From the NCBI GenBank assembly GCA_023398575.1, contig JAEWSC010000075.1:1-18592 (forward strand): a stretch of DNA of 18,592 bases, given 5' to 3'. Below the pieces are notes generated by a model. The model was given only the letters and a program-made list of their open reading frames with translations, had not been told where the DNA came from and searched no databases. Position 1 is the first letter of the stretch; every line of letters starts with the position of its first letter. Of this stretch, positions 16,201-18,592 are shown one piece after another. Made by a program: the position numbers and the translations under genes. The stretch is from Bacillota bacterium (GTDB lineage: Bacteria > Bacillota > Clostridia > Christensenellales > Aristaeellaceae).

Positions 16201-16561
16201 TGTATCTGCAAAGGGAAAGATCACCGCTCACCAGCCAGGCACCGTTCAGATTATCGCCACTGCGCATAACGGTGTATCATCGTCTAGTACATTGGTGGTA
16301 CGGTCACTGGCAGTTTCATCCGTATCACTAAAAAGAAACCCAATTCTCCTTAAAGTAGGAAGAACGACCAACCTTAAAGCTACTCTAGCGCCAAAGAACA
16401 CGCGCTACAAAAACGTTACCTGGTCATCCAGTGACCCAAGCATTGCCGTGGTTTCACCCAAAGGTAGCATTAAGGGTATCAACCCCGGTACGGTCACAAT
16501 TACAGCAATGGCGCATAATGGAATAGTAGCGACCTGCACCGTGACAGTACAGCAGAACTGA
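13265..16561 (+). CDS. Secreted Big_2 (bacterial Ig-like group 2) repeat protein
   Basis: Exported protein of 1098 residues. A signal peptide (residues 1 to about 26) is followed by a Pro/Thr/Glu-rich linker (29-75). Then come about four Ig-like units (about 85-170, 172-252, 258-336, 339-420), an InlB/Listeria-type repeat-like segment (about 424-512, with GYAFVNWY), two less clear domains (about 515-607 and 608-710), a second linker very rich in Pro and Thr (711-768), and four Big_2 domains (769-846, 852-930, 932-1012, 1016-1096). The last three carry VTWSSSDPxIASVS-type signatures and are close copies. GGAG at 13253-13256 supports the start. No LPXTG motif, SLH domain or C-terminal helix is seen, so any wall attachment must be non-covalent. 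It lies between diverged repeat modules beside a dead recombinase, suggesting acquired cargo. Ligand unknown. Confidence 0.92.
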   Translation: MTAAKRLLALVLCLLVMTTPFHGVQATEEAPTPTSEAVEVTPTPTIEVSEPTLLPEEPLPTPAVELSAPAPMAEKSMSMMGGVSLASTFTVNRNETIPLQINYNQYGATWSVSDSSILQIKKTSSVVITIGSDTYISYGVDIMGLKTGSADVYFVSAGGTTVSSCTVTVSTPITAFTLPKAEGYLPLGESENLAVTITPADADILGVTWSSSNTEVAEVDQSGHITSKATGDAIITVISDDGIHSAQYTVHVIRPTSSIDVTNPSIQLTSRTQAVTINATAYPLDATNRTLTFQSSNTSIITVNGSGTLTACGNGDATITIRSVDGFSTAQANVNVYGLVESISADKSNVEFTRAGQTSKVTAAVAPANALVKDIAWSSDNSCIATVDSNGLITAVGAGSTVVHATAVDGGIQKDIQVKVLPLLTVSFYKLESYNGHSINRSQLFPDVKLAYGEEYTLPTPTIAGYAFVNWYKEFDYHFGEYRYPIYDNKITNTSTSESGAASDLYAKFEPIHVSGISITHFSLSSGYGYYEASASARIYPDNVADGRYVVTSSNPSVLQSTGFGVWNSNGGGVGGSFSVVGPGTTTITFQTLDGGYTASKEVTIAWDPTLSVYYELNPLNPTFDWGLYLSGSIKLVYPNYAGATRYYLYINDTKGNSTVMTLDPASGAYVDSGWGGFVPGEYYTYRLQVFFGPLNWTKISDPFNVYVPETISPPTPPPQNTITPILTTPPPSLYTPPPVYTQPPVITYPPIVTLVPTPIPTATPLPQQVVISHGGLTIGAGQGSDILKAAIYPAESNTTVYWSSTNPGVVSVNENGFIYGNAVGMAIIRASAVNGLYQDCYVSVVKPGKGVVGISLSKAHVAIDEGKKASISARLNPRSPQNKTVTWSSSDPNIASVSKGMIIGHSPGTVVITATASSGVAAQCTVVIRSLAVSQVVMRKGYLAVDEGKKTSLSASVLPRNARNKTLSWSSSDPSIASVSAKGKITAHQPGTVQIIATAHNGVSSSSTLVVRSLAVSSVSLKRNPILLKVGRTTNLKATLAPKNTRYKNVTWSSSDPSIAVVSPKGSIKGINPGTVTITAMAHNGIVATCTVTVQQN

Positions 16562-16565
16562 AAAA

Positions 16566-16603
16566 AGTCCCGATGCGCTTCTGAGCGTAGCGGGACCACC
16601 TTT
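16566..16603 (+). terminator. Candidate terminator of the Big_2 protein gene
   Basis: GTCCCG and CGCT pair with AGCG and CGGGAC in a hairpin lying within 10 bases of the stop codon. It is followed by CACCTTTAT, a weak T tail. Position and stem strength support termination; the tail is poor. Confidence 0.6.
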
Positions 16604-16632
16604 ATGCCGCAGTGTGGCGGCCGCGGTAGGCG

Positions 16633-16662
16633 CATAAAAGAGAGGAGGTTGTTACACCTCCA
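16633..16662 (-). terminator. Terminator of the small minus-strand gene
   Basis: Read on the minus strand, GGAGGT, a six-base loop and ACCTCC are followed by TCTCTTTTAT. The stem is 10 bases after the stop codon of the 34-residue gene, typical of a rho-independent terminator. Confidence 0.75.
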
Positions 16663-16671
16663 CTGGCTTGT

Positions 16672-16776
16672 TCAACTGTGTATGTATAGGCGGCTGAAAA
16701 ACTCGAAAATACGGTGAAGCGTGACCTGGTTATCAATCCTGTCCAATAGCTTAATGATATCCTCTTTCCGGTTCAT
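16672..16776 (-). CDS. Small 34-residue protein
   Basis: The minus-strand frame starts at ATG 16776 after an AGAAGGTG ribosome binding site and ends at TGA 16672-16674, followed by a good terminator. The peptide begins MNRKEDIIKLLDRID and ends FFSRLYIHS. It is predicted helical and amphipathic. Small proteins of this general shape (MxxKExIIxLLxxxxD start, aromatic C-terminus with LYxH or similar) are common beside repressor and integrase genes of Clostridia mobile elements; I recall the pattern but cannot name a family. Ribosome binding site, length and terminator together make it a credible gene. It lies between the Big_2 gene and the recombinase remnant. Function unknown. Confidence 0.65.
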   Translation of the reverse strand: MNRKEDIIKLLDRIDNQVTLHRIFEFFSRLYIHS

Positions 16777-16849
16777 GGAAGCACCTTCTTTCCAGTGCCT
16801 CTCCTGGTCCTGTTCAACGGCCTTCCGTCTGCTATGCCTACACGGTACA

Positions 16850-17272
16850 CCATTACTATGACAAGCCTCGCACGATCATGCCGGCACCGTTCGTTATGGA
16901 AACCCTCAAGGAGCATAGGAAAGCCCAGTTCGCCCAAAAGCTTGCTGTTGGACTGCTGTGGGTGAAGGGCTAGAATATGTGTTTACAAACGAAACGGGAA
17001 GGCATGCATCCTATTGGTCGCTTAAAACCAGGATTAAAACCCTACTATCGAAGGCTGGTATCCTAAGAGCGGTGCTTTCACAATCTGCGCCATAGTTAAG
17101 CCTTTACAGCGCTTAAACCGGGTATAGTATCAAAAGCGTACAGGATACTCTGAGACACCATACGGCGGCATTCACGATGGACACCTATGCCCATGTCACG
17201 GAGGAAATACGCAAGGAGTCTGACGCCAGGATGGAGGCATTCATAAACGGTTTGGCAAGTGAAAGTGAATAG
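16850..17272 (+). pseudogene. Broken tyrosine recombinase (phage/Tn916-type integrase)
   Basis: Pieces of one integrase are spread over several frames with stops between them. First DKPRTIMPAPFVMETLKEHR and AQFAQKLAVGLLWVKG, then a TAG. Next EYVFTNETGRHASYW and LKTRIKTLLSKAGI. Last TGYSIKSVQDTLRHH and TAAFTMDTYAHVTEE, continuing to a TAG at 17270-17272. The LRHH (usual LGHH) and DTYAHV pieces keep the second conserved histidine and the catalytic tyrosine. The HxLRHT box with the second catalytic arginine is missing between the second and third parts, and the N-terminal arm-binding and core-binding domains are absent. It cannot be active. It must once have served an element using the tRNA scar 230 bases downstream. 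The left limit is approximate. Confidence 0.85.
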
Positions 17273-17465
17273 TAAACAAAAAGAGCGCTTCATTAAATAC
17301 CACAGTGTGGGAGTATAGAGAGAGACGATTATTCTATGGGCAACTTACTTGTAAGTTAAGAGATAGGGCATGTAAAAATCGAAAAAATGCTATCAAGACA
17401 ATCACTTTTCATGCTTTGCGCCTGTGGAAAAAAATCTGTTTGGGTAAACGTCTGTTTACAGGAAC
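17273..17465. other. Gap between recombinase remnant and tRNA scar
   Basis: I see no gene in these 193 bases. A near-perfect 16-base palindrome, AACTTAC (17342-17348), TT, GTAAGTT (17351-17357), is the only clear structure. Its place between integrase and attachment core would suit a recombinase or excisionase site. Confidence 0.4.
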
Positions 17466-17500
17466 AAAAAAGCCAGGAAATGCTTGATTTTCCTAGCTTT
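17466..17500 (-). terminator. tRNA terminator
   Basis: On the minus strand AGC and AGGAAA pair with TTTCCT and GCT (one mismatch, eight-base loop), followed by TTTTTT. It begins about seven bases after the tRNA CCA end and is a standard rho-independent terminator. Confidence 0.8.
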
Positions 17501-17505
17501 ATAGG

Positions 17506-17528
17506 TGGCACCCCCGACGGGATTCGAA
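17506..17528 (-). tRNA. tRNA 3'-end remnant (attachment-site scar)
   Basis: Minus-strand reading gives, in order, T-loop TTCGAAT, T-stem 3' strand CCCGT, acceptor 3' strand CGGGGGT, discriminator G and encoded CCA. The next upstream bases (TCGAA where ACGGG is needed) do not pair, and no anticodon or D arm follows, so only the 3' end is present. Tyrosine recombinases commonly use exactly this T-loop-to-CCA segment as core. The isoacceptor cannot be named from this piece. Confidence 0.8.
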
Positions 17529-17660
17529 TTCGAGGATTGCCGTAAAATGATGTAAAACGGTGATAAACCATGTCTGTAAGAATGGCTTAATTTCTAGGTT
17601 TTCTGTGCTTTTCAATAAACGATGTACAATAGCGTAAAATCGTAAATGGGGTACAAATTG
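17529..17660. other. Putative attachment arm with GTAAAA repeats
   Basis: Just beyond the tRNA scar the words CGTAAAATGATGTAAAACGG (17541-17560) and GCGTAAAATCGTAAATGGGG (17632-17651) repeat GTAAA motifs, with further spaced copies. This resembles integrase arm-binding sites beside a core. No gene is visible. The role is inferred from layout. Confidence 0.4.
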
Positions 17661-17842
17661 GGGTAGAAAATAATTATGTTAATATAAATATTATTCTAAA
17701 ATGCTTCTACGGTTTTTCCAAAAACACTTGAAATACATACGGGTACTCTTAAAACACTTAATACTCTCAAAAGTCCGATATCTGTGATTTTCTATCATTG
17801 TGGGCTATACCCCTCTTTGAATTCGCGGCTTTTTGCGTGATA
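17631..17842. repeat. Diverged repeat B1 (copy of 12031-12213)
   Basis: This is the second copy of the A/T-rich block described at 12031-12213, including TTTTTCCAAAAACACTTGAA at about 17712-17731 and TTTTTGCGTGATA at the end. It carries an extra inner stretch with a second AAAACACTT box (17751-17759). Confidence 0.7.
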
Positions 17843-17945
17843 CCTACGGGCCGTATGCAGGCAGCATGTACCTAGAGAGGAGAGTACCCCCTCGGTGGGT
17901 AATGGATGGTAAAACTAAACGGGACAGAACCAACGGGTATATCCT

Positions 17946-17996
17946 TGAAAACAATATATTCCCAATATTACTTTGACAAGGGCTTTCGGATTGCAT
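17946..17996 (+). repeat. Repeat B3 (copy of 13217-13264)
   Basis: GAAAACAATAT, CCAATATT and the flanking spacing match 13217-13264 with small gaps. In module A the unit is directly upstream of the Big_2 start codon; here it lies in front of repeat B2. The order of these two units is thus reversed between modules. Confidence 0.6.
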
Positions 17997-17998
17997 AT

Positions 17999-18067
17999 CA
18001 CCTTGTGAAAGTTGATGGAGGGGTATTTTATGCGCGTGGATTACCCTGTTGGTTCGGCCCTTTTTTG
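17999..18067 (+). repeat. Repeat B2 (copy of 12922-12988)
   Basis: The first 20 bases are identical to 12922-12941, and 18041-18060 matches 12964-12983 with one difference. The reading frame with HLVKVDGG and LPCWFGPF is kept. Confidence 0.85.
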
Positions 18068-18184
18068 ATTTTTATGCGTGCAGGCAGGGGGGATACCCCC
18101 GTCAAACGGTGTAACACGGCGTTAGATCCTTCAAAGGGTGTGCGTTCAATACATACCCTTTACATGCCCTATATTCATCATAGT

Positions 18185-18249
18185 CCTAGATTCAATCTAG
18201 GTTCATTTGTTAAACAAAAATACTAATTTACCCTGCGTTCATTGCAGGG
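18185..18249. other. Three consecutive perfect hairpins
   Basis: CCTAGATT/AATCTAGG (18185-18201, one base between arms), TTTGTT/AACAAA (18206-18218) and CCCTGC/GCAGGG (18231-18249, seven-base loop) occur in 65 bases. No long T run follows. No gene overlaps except the tail of a doubtful frame. Role unknown. Confidence 0.5.
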
Positions 18250-18308
18250 CAAAAGGTGTTAGTTAAAGCTACCCCCTTTGATCTTATTATGCGCGATAAA
18301 CAAAGCAA

Positions 18309-18332
18309 CGGGCCACTATTTCTAGTGACCCG
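18309..18332 (-). terminator. Hairpin, possible minus-strand terminator
   Basis: CGGG and CACTA (18309-18318, one unpaired C) pair with TAGTG and CCCG (18323-18332) around a four-base loop. On the minus strand TTGCTTTGTTT follows, a broken T run. It directly abuts the stop of the small frame at 18333-18335. Confidence 0.5.
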
Positions 18333-18419
18333 CTACGCCTTATCGGAATTTGGCGGGGTGACCTTCCCGCATCTCCAACGAGGGCGACGGCTGCCCGTTC
18401 CGTCCTCAAACTCCGACAT
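18333..18419 (-). CDS. Possible 28-residue peptide
   Basis: The minus-strand frame from ATG 18419 (AGGAAGA upstream at suitable distance) reads MSEFEDGTGSRRPRW, then RCGKVTPPNSDKA, ending at TAG beside the hairpin at 18309-18332. An in-frame ATG at 18440 lacks a ribosome binding site. The C-terminal half is basic and Arg/Pro-rich. A GCGGG/CCCGC hairpin (18353-18370) lies within it. A terminator-like hairpin right after the stop favours a short transcript, coding or not. Function unknown. Confidence 0.35.
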   Translation of the reverse strand: MSEFEDGTGSRRPRWRCGKVTPPNSDKA

Positions 18420-18509
18420 TGATATTCTTCCTGATGCCATTATATGATATTCTACCCCATATGTCGATAAGGTACAATAAATTGCGCAAATTCAAAAAAG
18501 GGATAAAAA

Positions 18510-18539
18510 GGGACAAGGAATGCAGATCTCTGGTAGAAT
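18510..18539 (+). promoter_or_regulatory. Predicted promoter of the right-edge gene
   Basis: GGGACA (18510-18515) and TAGAAT (18534-18539) are 18 bases apart and lie about 40 bases before the start codon at 18578. The -10 is good, the -35 moderate. Confidence 0.45.
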
Positions 18540-18577
18540 GAGGTTGCGACACAACATTCGAAAGGAGACAGCAAACC

Positions 18578-18592
18578 ATGTCCCAGAAGATT
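18578..18592 (+). CDS. Start of a gene cut by the window end
   Basis: Only five codons (MSQKI) are inside the window. AAAGGAG at 18561-18567, 10 bases before the ATG, and the promoter-like boxes upstream support a true start. The product cannot be identified. The setting among mobile-element debris makes a transposase a reasonable guess, no more. Confidence 0.6.

Larger units (their letters stand above)
17843..18180 (+). other. Module B without clear gene
   Basis: A weak frame of 106 codons (17906-18226) includes LKTIYSQYYF and HLVKVDGGVF but has no ribosome binding site and changes character after FGPF. A second frame from 17902 (MDGKTKRDRTNGYILENN) is 24 codons long. The stretch contains a TACGG/CCGTA hairpin near 17846-17856 and a repeat unit. 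Compared with module A it lacks the roughly 650-base block with nested helices. I cannot tell whether it codes for anything. Confidence 0.35.

Noticed and set aside
17700..17770. Possible CRISPR-like array from repeated AAAACACTT words
   Set aside because: The copies are few, short, unevenly spaced and differ in sequence, and no cas genes are nearby.
17906..18226. Plus-strand frame of 106 codons in module B
   Set aside because: No ribosome binding site, and its parts are found in different order in module A. Kept only as a note in the module entry.

Overview
The window looks like a chromosomal piece of a Gram-positive, Clostridia-type gut or rumen bacterium. The evidence is strong AAGGAGG-type ribosome binding sites, a YesM/YesN-type two-component pair, a CUT1 sugar importer with no ATPase gene of its own, a Big_2 surface protein and a Tn916/phage-type tyrosine recombinase remnant. 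Genus cannot be fixed from sequence alone.

Left part (1-11836) is a carbohydrate-use locus. A remnant of an IS3-family transposase lies at the left edge. The minus-strand pair yesM-like sensor kinase and yesN-like AraC response regulator (8 bp overlap) is divergent from a plus-strand operon: FAD-dependent oxidoreductase, GH130-type glycoside phosphorylase/hydrolase, secreted sugar-binding protein, two permeases and a cytoplasmic heparinase II/III-type lyase. The simplest reading is that the kinase senses an external glycan signal, the regulator switches on the operon, the binding protein and permeases import an oligosaccharide, and the lyase, GH130 enzyme and oxidoreductase process it inside. 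A uronic acid-containing and possibly beta-mannosidic substrate would fit, but the real substrate is unknown. A strong stem-loop after the binding-protein gene probably sets it apart from the permeases in transcript abundance.

Right part (11837-18592) is accessory DNA with few genes. It holds a 1098-residue secreted Big_2 repeat protein, a 34-codon minus-strand gene with its own terminator, a broken tyrosine recombinase, and the 3' end only of a tRNA gene (T-loop to CCA plus terminator), which marks an attachment-site scar. Diverged repeat modules occur on both sides of the Big_2 gene and recombinase: module A at about 12031-13264 and module B at about 17631-18180. Module A contains an extra block of about 650 bp, rich in nested and local inverted repeats (12220-12850), that has no clear counterpart in module B. 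It is the best candidate here for an undescribed structured RNA. A short peptide reading frame is shared by the two modules with several silent changes. The right edge holds the first five codons of another gene.
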